From Chryseobacterium sp. CH21 (GTDB lineage: Bacteria > Bacteroidota > Bacteroidia > Flavobacteriales > Weeksellaceae), in NCBI RefSeq assembly GCF_004119445.1, contig NZ_QICI01000073.1, positions 19,152 through 83,151 of the forward strand: 64,000 nt of DNA, in the 5' to 3' direction. The position numbers and the translations under genes were made by a program. Positions 1-7,274 of the stretch are shown here, in pieces. Below the pieces are notes generated by a model. That model did not search any database. It was not told the origin of the DNA and saw nothing but the letters and a program-made list of their open reading frames with translations. How positions within the stretch are numbered: position 1 is the first letter of the stretch; each line of letters begins with the position of its first letter.

Positions 1-93
1 TTTAAGTTGCTCCCTGCTTCTGAATTCCACCGGAACTCCAAGTGCATCTCCAATGCAGACACCCATAATTCCGGCTTTTACTTTGTTTTCCAT
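1..93 (-). CDS. ADP-ribosylglycohydrolase (DraG/ADPRH family), N-terminal fragment cut by window edge
   Basis: Reading the complement from the ATG at 93-91 gives 31 codons with the stretch GIMGVCIGDALGVPVEF. This is the typical N-terminus of the ADP-ribosylglycohydrolase family (G-D-A-L-G-x-P-x-E), enzymes that use paired metal ions to remove ADP-ribose from side chains or hydrolyse related ADP-ribose compounds. The start overlaps the stop of the upstream sirtuin gene as TGATG, so translation is probably coupled. The rest of the gene, including the C-terminal metal-binding aspartates, lies outside the window, so activity cannot be judged. The assignment rests on one conserved motif plus a context of five other ADP-ribose-handling genes. 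Confidence 0.85.
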   Translation of the reverse strand, partial: MENKVKAGIMGVCIGDALGVPVEFRSREQLK

Positions 94-779
94 CAGGCTA
101 AATTGACTAGTTTATCAAATAATAATTTCATTCCTTGTGTAGCTGTCTCTTTCATCACAACGGCTCTCTGCCCATATCCGAATCCTGTTTCATGAGGATT
201 GATGACGATTAAAAGGCAGTCGTCTTTGATATCATGAATCAGTCCGGCAGCAGGATAAACCTGCAACGAAGTTCCGATTACCAATAGAATATCTGCTTCT
301 TTTACAATTTCTTTTGCCTTTTGATATAAAGGAACATCTTCTCCAAACCAAACAATAAAAGGTCTTAATTGAGCTCCGTCTTCTGCCTGATCTCCTATTT
401 TAATATCATCTTTTTGTTCATAAATCAGGCTTTTATTATTACTCGAACATGATTTGAACAACTCTCCGTGAATATGAAGGATGTTGGTAGATCCTGCTCT
501 TTCGTGAAGATCATCAATATTCTGGGTAATGATCTGGACATCGAAATGTTTTTCCAGCTCTGCCAGCAATTGATGCGCTTCATTGGGCTGTACTTCATGA
601 AGCTGACGTCTTCTCTGATTGTAAAATTCCAGGACTAAAGCTCTGTCTTTTCTCCATCCTTCTGGACTTGCCACATCCGTTACATTATGATTTTCCCAAA
701 GACCGTCTCCGTCTCTGAAGGTTTTTATTCCGCTTTCGGCACTGATTCCTGCACCGCTTAATATGGTTAGTTTTTTCAT
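93..779 (-). CDS. Class III (CobB/SIRT5-like) NAD-dependent protein deacylase, sirtuin
   Basis: A 228-residue SIR2 protein that would remove acyl groups from lysine using NAD+, releasing nicotinamide and O-acyl-ADP-ribose. Visible motifs are GAGISAESGI (residues 9-18), TQNIDDLHERAG (85-96), the catalytic His in HIHGE (about 104) and GTSLQVYPAAG. Tyr53 and Arg56 in YNQRRRQ match the Y-x-x-R pair of CobB/SIRT5 that favours succinyl or other acidic acyl groups. The usual zinc-binding CxxC pairs after HGE are missing (only one Cys, about 111), so this is probably a zinc-less form. It starts 4 nt after the macrodomain gene, whose family members hydrolyse O-acetyl-ADP-ribose, and overlaps the glycohydrolase start. 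Confidence 0.92.
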   Translation of the reverse strand: MKKLTILSGAGISAESGIKTFRDGDGLWENHNVTDVASPEGWRKDRALVLEFYNQRRRQLHEVQPNEAHQLLAELEKHFDVQIITQNIDDLHERAGSTNILHIHGELFKSCSSNNKSLIYEQKDDIKIGDQAEDGAQLRPFIVWFGEDVPLYQKAKEIVKEADILLVIGTSLQVYPAAGLIHDIKDDCLLIVINPHETGFGYGQRAVVMKETATQGMKLLFDKLVNLA

Positions 780-783
780 TGGT

Positions 784-1290
784 TTAATCTAATAATTTGT
801 TGTAGATCATTTCATTTTCATCATCAAAGCACACAAAAATAACTTTCTCAATAATATCTGAATGAAATTTTCTGACCTCATCTACCGCAATTTTCCCTGC
901 CAGTTCTTTTGGAAACCTATAAATTCCTGTGCTAATGTTAGGAAAAGTAATAGTTTTCACACCAAGACTTTCTGCTAATTTCAAAGAATTACGATAACAG
1001 TTTGCCAGAAGAATTGATTCCTTTTCTTCATGACCATTCCAAACCGGACCTACTGTATGAATAGTATATTTTGCAGGAAGATTTCCTGCATTTGTTACTA
1101 CCGCTTCTCCCGTTTTGCATTTTCCTTGTCTATTTCTGATCGCAATACATTCTTCCAATATCCGTGATCCACCCACTCTGTGAATGGCTCCATCTACACC
1201 GCCTCCACCAAGTAAGGATGAATTGGCAGCGTTAACAATTGCATCAACTTGGATTTTTGTGATGTCTCCTTTTATTAGTTCAATTTTCAT
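784..1290 (-). CDS. Macrodomain O-acetyl-ADP-ribose deacetylase, YmdB/MacroD type
   Basis: A 168-residue single macrodomain. It carries the MacroD/YmdB motifs GDIT near residue 8, VDAIVNAANSSLLGGGGVDGAIH (roughly 15-37, with the catalytic-type Asn and Asp) and the loop NISTGIYRFP. Proteins of this type hydrolyse O-acetyl-ADP-ribose and remove mono-ADP-ribose from acidic residues. The gene overlaps the upstream DUF4291 gene by ATGA and is followed 4 nt later by the sirtuin, so it could process the sirtuin product or the product of an ADP-ribosyltransferase in the same operon. Length is normal and the ATG start is supported by the overlap. Confidence 0.93.
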   Translation of the reverse strand: MKIELIKGDITKIQVDAIVNAANSSLLGGGGVDGAIHRVGGSRILEECIAIRNRQGKCKTGEAVVTNAGNLPAKYTIHTVGPVWNGHEEKESILLANCYRNSLKLAESLGVKTITFPNISTGIYRFPKELAGKIAVDEVRKFHSDIIEKVIFVCFDDENEMIYNKLLD

Positions 1291-1922
1291 CTTAAATTGA
1301 GTTTTTTATTTAAACCCTCATCATCAAATAATAATGGCTTTTCTTCCGGAATGATCAGATTATTCAAATCATCATTCAGTACAAACTGATATTGTTCTGT
1401 TACAAAATCTGAAATATTTTCGATCAAAAGAATATCATCCTTAGCAAAAGACTTAATAAATTCATTCCTCAAGCCAATCTGTATGGCTCTCCGTTCCAGT
1501 TTATTTCCAAAAGGATCATGATCCGGATCCCACTGCAATCTCACTGAAGATTCTTTTATCTGCTTCTGCCATTCATCTCTGGCAATCCCAAAACCTGTAT
1601 TGTAAGAAGAATATACAGAATTTTTCAGATATTTTATAAAAGCTTCTTTCTTCAAATGAATTGCCAAAACACTTTCCTGACCTTCTTTTCTACCCCATCC
1701 ATTTCTGTACATCATCCAAAGAAAATTTGGCTTTATCCAAGTCATTCTTTCGAGGCTGAAACCTCCGCCGAAGAATTGATTTTTAACTGCAAATTCTCCA
1801 ATTTCCTTTCTATAAGACTGATACACTATAATTTTTTCATCATCATATTGAGCCATGATGTGATATCCTTGTTCAGGCCAATCCTGCAGTTGTTCTTTAT
1901 ATTTTTTTAATTCAATTTTCAT
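1287..1922 (-). CDS. DUF4291 family protein
   Basis: A 211-residue protein matching the DUF4291 family from the blocks IIVYQSYRKEIGEFAV, ERMTWIKPNFLWMMYRNGWG, VRLQWDPDHDP and RRAIQIGLR. The biochemical role is not established to my knowledge. It sits between a PARG-type hydrolase and a macrodomain with ATGA overlaps on both sides, so a role with NAD or ADP-ribose substrates is a reasonable inference. The conserved R-x-TWIKPxFLWMMYR core, rich in aromatic and basic residues, could form a nucleotide pocket, and a divergent ADP-ribosyltransferase fold is possible but unproven. No signal peptide or membrane segment is seen, so it should be cytosolic. Confidence 0.85.
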   Translation of the reverse strand: MKIELKKYKEQLQDWPEQGYHIMAQYDDEKIIVYQSYRKEIGEFAVKNQFFGGGFSLERMTWIKPNFLWMMYRNGWGRKEGQESVLAIHLKKEAFIKYLKNSVYSSYNTGFGIARDEWQKQIKESSVRLQWDPDHDPFGNKLERRAIQIGLRNEFIKSFAKDDILLIENISDFVTEQYQFVLNDDLNNLIIPEEKPLLFDDEGLNKKLNLR

Positions 1923-3151
1923 TGTATTTCTTCAAATGGTTTCAGCATTTCTTCTTTCTTGGTAAGCACTGCGAAAACCACTCTTTTAAATTTATTTTTA
2001 TATTTTCCCTGAAGATATTTCCTGAATAATCCTGCAATTTCTTTTGGATCATTCTTGAAAACACCGCATCCCCAGGCTCCTAAAATTAAGACTTCATTTC
2101 CCTGATGTAAGGCCAGTGAGAACATTTTATCCATTCTAAGATCCATTGCATCGAGAATTTCATGTGCTCTTTCCGGTTCCTGACGTTTTACCACCCCTGC
2201 ATTGACTGCCGGAGACGTAATGAAATTACACAGAACAGGTTTAGGAAGCAGTTCTCCCTTATCTTTCCTGAAAACCGGAACTTTGGAACTGTAAATCATT
2301 GTATCTGTATAAAAACAGGATTCCATCGCACGATGAATTGTGTAATAATCCCATGCCTGAAGTAAGCTTTCATATAAACCTGAAGTTCTTGCCAGACTTT
2401 CTTCCTGTGCTTCTGCTCCGTTGATAAATCCTCCGCCCGGATTTTTTGCTGATGCAAAGTTCAGACACATGATCTTTTCCTGATTTTCTTCTTCGGCTAA
2501 TTGTAAAATTGCTTTTAAAGAACTGCATTTCCAGGTTTCAATTTTTGTTTCAAAACTGATTTCCGGCAACGGAGATTCTTTCATTTCAGAAAGTTGTTCC
2601 GGAGTGAAAAGAAGGGTTTCTTTTTTACTGATTTCCAGTTCGTTTTCTATATTTATTTTTTCGTTATGTTCGTTTATATAATATTTTTTGGCCAGGATAT
2701 CTAAGGTATCTTTTGCCATTCCTTTATTTGTCATGGTTAATTTTTTAATATTAGACATCAGTTCTCCCAACTCAGTATTTCCTGCTTTTTCAAAATCATC
2801 TCCTATAAATACTTGGGTTACTTTGATGTTTCCTACAATGGCTTTATTAAAACTATCCAGTTCTTCTGATGGAACCCATAGCTCGTTGTGGTTTCTTGCT
2901 CCTACATTCTGAGCAGGATATTGAGCTGCCGCTTCTTCCAGTACATCAAACTGGGTTACAAAACCAAGATAGTTTCCGGCTTCGTCTCGGGTGTTCCATT
3001 TTTCTGCGATTTCTGAAGCATACTCTTCATTGAGAACAGGATAAAAAATGGGCTGCCATTCCAGTCTTGGAGGAAATTCTTTAAATCCGCTTTCTATAAT
3101 CAGGATCATTTCTTTTTCTCCTACTGGTCTATATAATGTTGTTGTTTTCAT
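1919..3151 (-). CDS. Fusion: ART-like N-terminal domain plus microbial poly(ADP-ribose) glycohydrolase (TIGR02452/DUF2263)
   Basis: A 410-residue cytosolic protein. Residues about 142-405 match the bacterial-type PARG family: an N-terminal PARG segment (MAKDTLDILAKKYY), then NPGGGFINGAEAQEE, which fits the signature GGG-x6-8-QEE (G239-G241, Q249-E251) with its catalytic Glu, and the end GAWGCGVFKNDP. Such enzymes hydrolyse ADP-ribose linkages. Residues 1-120 form a separate domain with YRPVG (Arg8), FYPVLNEEYA (Tyr37) and NELWVPSEEL (Glu90). Their order resembles the R/H-Y-E triad of ADP-ribosyltransferases, which is my inference. The ATG lies 11 nt after the upstream macrodomain gene; the stop overlaps DUF4291 by ATGA. 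PARG assignment is firm, the ART-like call tentative. Confidence 0.85.
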   Translation of the reverse strand: MKTTTLYRPVGEKEMILIIESGFKEFPPRLEWQPIFYPVLNEEYASEIAEKWNTRDEAGNYLGFVTQFDVLEEAAAQYPAQNVGARNHNELWVPSEELDSFNKAIVGNIKVTQVFIGDDFEKAGNTELGELMSNIKKLTMTNKGMAKDTLDILAKKYYINEHNEKINIENELEISKKETLLFTPEQLSEMKESPLPEISFETKIETWKCSSLKAILQLAEEENQEKIMCLNFASAKNPGGGFINGAEAQEESLARTSGLYESLLQAWDYYTIHRAMESCFYTDTMIYSSKVPVFRKDKGELLPKPVLCNFITSPAVNAGVVKRQEPERAHEILDAMDLRMDKMFSLALHQGNEVLILGAWGCGVFKNDPKEIAGLFRKYLQGKYKNKFKRVVFAVLTKKEEMLKPFEEIQ

Positions 3152-3162
3152 GGTTATTATTT

Positions 3163-3639
3163 TTATTCAAAATCATATACATATACTTGCACCTCTTTTG
3201 CAAGCAATGTTCTTTCAATAATAGGTTCTATTTCTTTCCATTTTCCTCCTGCCAGCCCACATCCAATTCTCGGCATGTGAACGCTTGCATTCAACAGCAA
3301 TGCTTCATTGGAAAGTTTTTCGAGAGCTTTTTCAATAGCATCATATCGAACAGGAACTCCATGACTTCCTGTTTTGATTCCTTTTTGTCCGATTATATTG
3401 GCTACATATATGTATTTTTCAACCTGGACCAACTGAATTTTTCCTAATGCAAAATCATTTTTACTTCTGAAGCGATGCCAGTCTCTGTATTTCTTTTCAG
3501 GTTCTTCCCATCTTTTGGAAACAGCCAGTACAAATCCTTTTCCCCACCCTCCGATGTCATTACAGATATGGGCGATGATTTTTGTCCCTTTGGCTTGTGG
3601 GGCTGTTGCATCCCCTTTCAAATATTGTATCGCTTTCAT
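3163..3639 (-). CDS. Macrodomain protein, ALC1/TARG1-like branch
   Basis: A 158-residue macrodomain of the branch seen in TARG1 and ALC1-like proteins rather than YmdB. Key segments are GDAT (9-12), HICNDIGGWGKGFVLAVSKRW (24-44), the NIIGQ strand and MPRIGCGLAGGKW near residues 124-135. Members bind ADP-ribose, and some remove it from proteins or nucleic acids or act on ADP-ribose-1-phosphate. It is the second of two unrelated macrodomains in the same operon, implying different substrates. It is 93 nt downstream of the PurA-like gene and 11 nt upstream of the PARG fusion. Exact substrate cannot be read from the sequence. Confidence 0.88.
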   Translation of the reverse strand: MKAIQYLKGDATAPQAKGTKIIAHICNDIGGWGKGFVLAVSKRWEEPEKKYRDWHRFRSKNDFALGKIQLVQVEKYIYVANIIGQKGIKTGSHGVPVRYDAIEKALEKLSNEALLLNASVHMPRIGCGLAGGKWKEIEPIIERTLLAKEVQVYVYDFE

Positions 3640-3732
3640 GGTTCTTAATTTTCAATCATTTATCATTCTTCTATTCTATCATTAAATATAAAATTAATGC
3701 TTTTATCTTATCCTTTCTTCTTCTTTTTGAAA

Positions 3733-4803
3733 TTAAAAAATTGGTTTAAAATCTTTAGAATAAGGAGAATAGGATCCGTAAACGGTATTCAATTCAACAT
3801 CCAGATTTTCTAATTTAAATTGCTCATCAACCTGATCTAAGCAGGTAATAACAAGATTCTTTTTAACCGGAAATACATAAGCTCCATCTAATTTTAAAGC
3901 ATAATTAAGCAGTTTGTAATCTATTTCTCCAACCCTTAATTCTTGCTGATATTCATTAAATGTACAGGTTTCTTCTTCATTATTTTTCAGATTCATTTCT
4001 TTTTCATTGCTCATCCAGCCGTTTCCATGACGGGTGAGGTAGCTTCTGGTCACATAATACATTTCAATATCTTCAATTTTTAAAAGTTTACAGATTTCGC
4101 AGGCATTTTTTGAAGTTGTATGTGCATAGGTCACATTAGGAAAAACGCCATGATCCATATCAAGTAAAATACCCTGACTTCCTTCAAAAATAAGGAGGTC
4201 AAACGAAGTCAGGTAGCTATAATCATTTATTTTCCAATCAATCGCTTCAATAGCATTTAAGAAAGGCTGCAAAAGTTCTGTAATCTCATTTTCATCTACA
4301 AAACCATAGTAATAAGCTATTCCTTTCAGTTTTTCCATCAACATTTCTTTGGGCGCTATGAGGTCTATGGCAAATAACTTATAAGGACTTTCGTTTCTTT
4401 TCATCGTGGTTCCTACTCCTTTTCCACAGGTTCCGTGTTCCAGATTACGTGCATTTGTTCTGTTCTGCCATACATCAAAAGGAGTGGTAACTTTTGCCAA
4501 AGGATGAATATGCAGCTCAATGTTTCCGTTCTTTGCTTTTAATTCTTCCATCTCATTGAGTAGAAAAACCGGATGAATCGTACAATGCTCTGTAAAGTAA
4601 GAAGGCAGACCGCGAAGTGCACCACTTGCAAAACTGGAATGTACATGCTTTCTTTCATCCATCATTACGGTATGGGCAGCCTGCTGTCCTCCTGAAAATC
4701 TGATCACAACAGCATCCGGATTCTGAGAAGCCAGAAAATCTGTGGTAATCCCTTTTCCTTCATCACCAAAACCAAGTCCTATTACTATTTGCGCCTTTTT
4801 CAT
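3733..4803 (-). CDS. Short adenylosuccinate synthetase-like (PurA/PurZ-like) protein
   Basis: A 356-residue relative of PurA, which joins IMP and aspartate using GTP. It has GFGDEGKG (Asp14, matching the PurA catalytic Asp), AAHTV (His44, matching the catalytic His), LLIFEGSQGILLDMDHGVFPNVTYAHTTS, the Arg loop TRSYLTRHGNGW and a TCLDQVDE segment where PurA has the guanine-recognising TKLD. Canonical bacterial PurA has about 430 residues; this length is closer to archaeal PurA or phage PurZ, the enzyme for 2-aminoadenine nucleotides, but PurZ replaces the catalytic Asp as I recall, whereas here it is kept. Location inside an ADP-ribose operon argues for a specialised nucleotide-ligase role rather than purine housekeeping. 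It is 63 nt after the VWA gene. Confidence 0.8.
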   Translation of the reverse strand: MKKAQIVIGLGFGDEGKGITTDFLASQNPDAVVIRFSGGQQAAHTVMMDERKHVHSSFASGALRGLPSYFTEHCTIHPVFLLNEMEELKAKNGNIELHIHPLAKVTTPFDVWQNRTNARNLEHGTCGKGVGTTMKRNESPYKLFAIDLIAPKEMLMEKLKGIAYYYGFVDENEITELLQPFLNAIEAIDWKINDYSYLTSFDLLIFEGSQGILLDMDHGVFPNVTYAHTTSKNACEICKLLKIEDIEMYYVTRSYLTRHGNGWMSNEKEMNLKNNEEETCTFNEYQQELRVGEIDYKLLNYALKLDGAYVFPVKKNLVITCLDQVDEQFKLENLDVELNTVYGSYSPYSKDFKPIF

Positions 4804-4866
4804 GTCTTTTAATTTTTGAGGTTTCTAGTATTGCCATTCATATTTTATGATGACATTGACAGATTT

Positions 4867-5721
4867 CTAAAGCATCTGAAACTGATCCAATCCTCCTGTT
4901 CCTGTTGTTCCGAAGCTTTGATTTTTAAACTTATCACAGATAATCCCTTTAATAACATTAGGAATTTCCCTGTGATCTGCTATGGAAATACAGTTTTGTC
5001 CTAATAATTCTTTCCAGCCTCTGTCTGCTCTCAATGCCTGATCGGAATGCAAAACACTGATGTGGTATACTTCATATTTTTTCTTTGCTTCTTCCAGCAG
5101 TTCAAAATGGGTATAAGTTTGCTGTCCTTTTCCCATAATTTCTCTGATGGCAGATGCAGAAAGTGTTTTCAAACAAGGTTCATCACCTACGGTAAACAGT
5201 AATCCTTTTTGTCCTCTTTTTTCAAAAGCATCTGTTCTGGTGTGAAATGCTGCAAAATACCATGCTAAAAGATAACTTTCACCTGCGTTTCCTCCTCCTC
5301 CGGATTCAATGTAAGTTCTTGTAAGCCACATATCCAGTTCTTCATCACCTGATTCGAACTGTCCCACCTGAAGCGGATACCCATCACATTCATGATCCCC
5401 GATTCCAAGAAATAATAAGGCAGGATCAGGAACACCTCCCTGAATAATTCCTCCCATGAGTTTCGGTAATCCTTCTCTGATCAACTCATGAGGTATATGT
5501 CCCATACTTCCGGTAACATCCAAACCTAAAATGATAGGAACCGAATGAGGGTGAACTTCTGAATCTCTGGATTCTCTGAAAGAAATTCCGTGTGGATTCA
5601 TAGATTCATGAGCCATTCTTTTGGCATTCTGAGTGAAAATTTCTCCCGCAGATTTTGTTCCGTAACCTGCTTTGCTTGCTCTGTCATAACGAGCGTCTAA
5701 ATCGTATCTTGTGCTTCCCAT
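4867..5721 (-). CDS. von Willebrand factor A (VWA) domain protein
   Basis: A 284-residue soluble protein with a VWA fold. The strand PIILGLDVTGSMG places a metal-ion-dependent adhesion site D-x-T-x-S at residues 68-72; a Gly-rich loop with conserved acidic residue (SGGGGNAGES) and LLFTVGDEP follow. VWA domains bind a divalent metal and act in protein-protein contacts or complex assembly. There is no signal peptide, so it is intracellular. It begins 2 nt after the small coiled-coil gene, a likely partner, and precedes the PurA-like gene in the same unit. A target-recruiting or scaffold role in the ADP-ribose system is inference. Confidence 0.8.
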   Translation of the reverse strand: MGSTRYDLDARYDRASKAGYGTKSAGEIFTQNAKRMAHESMNPHGISFRESRDSEVHPHSVPIILGLDVTGSMGHIPHELIREGLPKLMGGIIQGGVPDPALLFLGIGDHECDGYPLQVGQFESGDEELDMWLTRTYIESGGGGNAGESYLLAWYFAAFHTRTDAFEKRGQKGLLFTVGDEPCLKTLSASAIREIMGKGQQTYTHFELLEEAKKKYEVYHISVLHSDQALRADRGWKELLGQNCISIADHREIPNVIKGIICDKFKNQSFGTTGTGGLDQFQML

Positions 5722-5723
5722 GA

Positions 5724-6059
5724 CTATAATGTTTTTCCAAATAAATATTCAAATCTCTTTTGGGTTACCTCAAGCTGAATATTCAGATTTCTGATTGTTA
5801 ATGATAATTCCATGTCTTTCTGAACGAATGCTTCGGGATTAAAATCCGCAAAAGTCAGACTGTTTCTGTCTAAAGGACTGATGTCAATAAGTCCTTCCTG
5901 TTCGCGCTCGAGTCTTTTAATTTTTAATTCGATATCTTCCACTCTGCGTCTGTAGATCAATTCGGAATCTGCTCCAATGATTCTAGCACGGTCTTCTCTG
6001 ATCTGATCATTATTTCTTTGTAATGATTCGATAAATCTGGGTTTTAATTCATCTTCCAT
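5724..6059 (-). CDS. Small coiled-coil protein, first gene of the macrodomain/PARG operon
   Basis: A protein of 111 residues when started at the ATG at 6059-6057 (an in-frame TTG lies two codons upstream). It is highly charged, with heptad-like stretches (RRRVEDIELKIKRLEREQEG, then MELSLTIRNLNIQLEVTQKRF) predicting a helical hairpin or coiled coil, and no recognised catalytic motif. The stop is 2 nt before the VWA start, so the two are probably co-translated and may form a complex. It is the first gene after the palindromic element at 6078-6092, with a leader under 20 nt. I do not recognise a named family. Confidence 0.7.
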   Translation of the reverse strand: MEDELKPRFIESLQRNNDQIREDRARIIGADSELIYRRRVEDIELKIKRLEREQEGLIDISPLDRNSLTFADFNPEAFVQKDMELSLTIRNLNIQLEVTQKRFEYLFGKTL

Positions 6060-6070
6060 GATCAAATATT

Positions 6071-6099
6071 TTTATTTGTGTTAATATTACACTAATTAA
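6071..6099. promoter_or_regulatory. Candidate operator A (copy of 7308-7336)
   Basis: This 29-bp stretch is identical to 7308-7336 except for one base. Its core GTGTTAATATTACAC (6078-6092) is an imperfect palindrome GTGTnAAnnTTnACAC. It ends 12 bp upstream of the first ATG of the minus-strand VWA/PurA-like/PARG/sirtuin unit, where it would overlap the promoter. Assignment to the NrtR-type regulator encoded at 7477-8138 is inference. Confidence 0.6.
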
Positions 6100-6136
6100 A
6101 CAAGACATAGTAATGCCTTCCTTTTTTATGGATGAT

Positions 6137-6685
6137 TTATACTTTTGAATACATTACATCTGTTCTCAAAACATATTTCAATCCATTGATCAACGTTTTT
6201 CCTTCATGTCTTAAAGGATGATGAAAAATAAGGGCTGTTCCTTTCTTTGGAGCGATTGTAAACAGGTTTTCAAATTCTGTTTCTCCTCCTTCAAAATCAT
6301 CATTCAGGTAAATCATAAAAGTGTAGAAGCTTTTCTCTCTCTCATTTCTGATATAACTTCCGTCTCTGTGCATTTTGAACTGTTGCCCGGGAGCATATTT
6401 GTAAACTCTGAGCATTTCATTAAAGTTAAGAATCTGATATCCATCATGTTCCTGAGGTAAAAATTCTACAGCTTTGTTAAAAAGTTCTTCAGCGATTGAT
6501 GTATCAAAAATCATCAGCCGGTCATTATTTCTGATTCCTTTATTCATCTGCTGACGTCCAAATACATTGATTTTTGCTTCTTCAAAAACTTTTTCCTGAG
6601 AAAGACTGATGTAATGATCACATTCCGTTTCAGTCAGAAAATCTTCAATCAGAAATATTTGTGGGTACAATTCTGTTTTTTCCAT
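6137..6685 (-). CDS. 2-oxoglutarate/Fe(II)-dependent oxygenase, prolyl 4-hydroxylase-like
   Basis: A 182-residue cytosolic member of the 2OG-Fe(II) oxygenase superfamily, which hydroxylates a substrate with O2 while oxidising 2-oxoglutarate. The iron-binding triad is visible: His106 and Asp108 in MHRDGS, and His160 in LRHEG. A basic residue that would bind 2-oxoglutarate follows in GLKYVLRTDVMY (Lys170). Substrate may be a protein prolyl or other residue, or a nucleotide; the sequence alone does not decide. It lies 28 nt downstream of the NADAR gene, so they form a two-gene unit behind operator copy B. Its presence in an ADP-ribose island is unusual and suggests joint action on one modified target. 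Confidence 0.88.
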   Translation of the reverse strand: MEKTELYPQIFLIEDFLTETECDHYISLSQEKVFEEAKINVFGRQQMNKGIRNNDRLMIFDTSIAEELFNKAVEFLPQEHDGYQILNFNEMLRVYKYAPGQQFKMHRDGSYIRNEREKSFYTFMIYLNDDFEGGETEFENLFTIAPKKGTALIFHHPLRHEGKTLINGLKYVLRTDVMYSKV

Positions 6686-6713
6686 AATAATATTCTGTGT
6701 TTGGTTTGTGTTT

Positions 6714-7256
6714 TTACCTTCTTAATTCATCTCTTACTTCCATCAAAGCAAATCCTAAAAGGTTTTCTCCATTCCATAATAAAGGATTTTCTGCTCTGTT
6801 ATCTGTTTCCAGCATCCCGATTCCCCAGATTTTATCATAAGGACTTGCCTCTACTAGAATTTTATCTCCGGTTGACAAAAGAAAATCTTTAAATTTCTGA
6901 TTTTGAGAGAACTTCAGTAAATTTCCTTGGGTAACAATTTGATATTTATGCTCATCCCAACGCTTCGGATCAAAGTTTTTTACTTTTCTGCCCAAAGCTT
7001 TTGCCTGATTAGGAGTATTGGCCTTTAAGATTTCCTCTTCTGTTTCAGAATCATTAAATAATCTGGCTTTTCCTGCCATCATATAATGTTCTGCTGTTTT
7101 GTAAGTAACTCTGTTTTCTTCAAAACTTCCCGGAAACCATTGGCTGAAGCATGATTTGGTAACCATATCTTTTGCTGTGTGTCCCCAGAAAAAGAGAAAC
7201 TTTATTCTTTCCTTCTTCTGAAAGCGTTCTGTAATATTTTGTATGGTGTATTTCAT
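6714..7256 (-). CDS. NADAR family protein (YbiA-like, DUF1768)
   Basis: A 180-residue NADAR protein, started at the ATG at 7256; an in-frame TTG 7 codons upstream lies inside a promoter box and is rejected. Typical features are FFWGH (22-26), TAEHYMMAGKA (54-63, with a conserved Glu), AKALGRKVKNF, LLSTGDKILVEASPYDKIWGIG (126-147) and WNGENLLGFALMEVRD. The family was linked to NAD/ADP-ribose metabolism by comparative genomics, and some members hydrolyse ADP-ribosyl-guanosine. It leads a unit with the 2OG oxygenase and is preceded by TAAATTTG -7 boxes and the palindromic element. Function as an ADP-ribose eraser on a nucleobase or nucleotide is likely, the exact substrate unknown. Confidence 0.93.
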   Translation of the reverse strand: MKYTIQNITERFQKKERIKFLFFWGHTAKDMVTKSCFSQWFPGSFEENRVTYKTAEHYMMAGKARLFNDSETEEEILKANTPNQAKALGRKVKNFDPKRWDEHKYQIVTQGNLLKFSQNQKFKDFLLSTGDKILVEASPYDKIWGIGMLETDNRAENPLLWNGENLLGFALMEVRDELRR

Positions 7257-7274
7257 GATTGCGTTATTTTGACA

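Noticed and set aside
3733..4803. Calling this gene housekeeping purA
   Set aside because: Short length and location in the island argue for a specialised paralogue, although a role as sole PurA cannot be excluded from this window.
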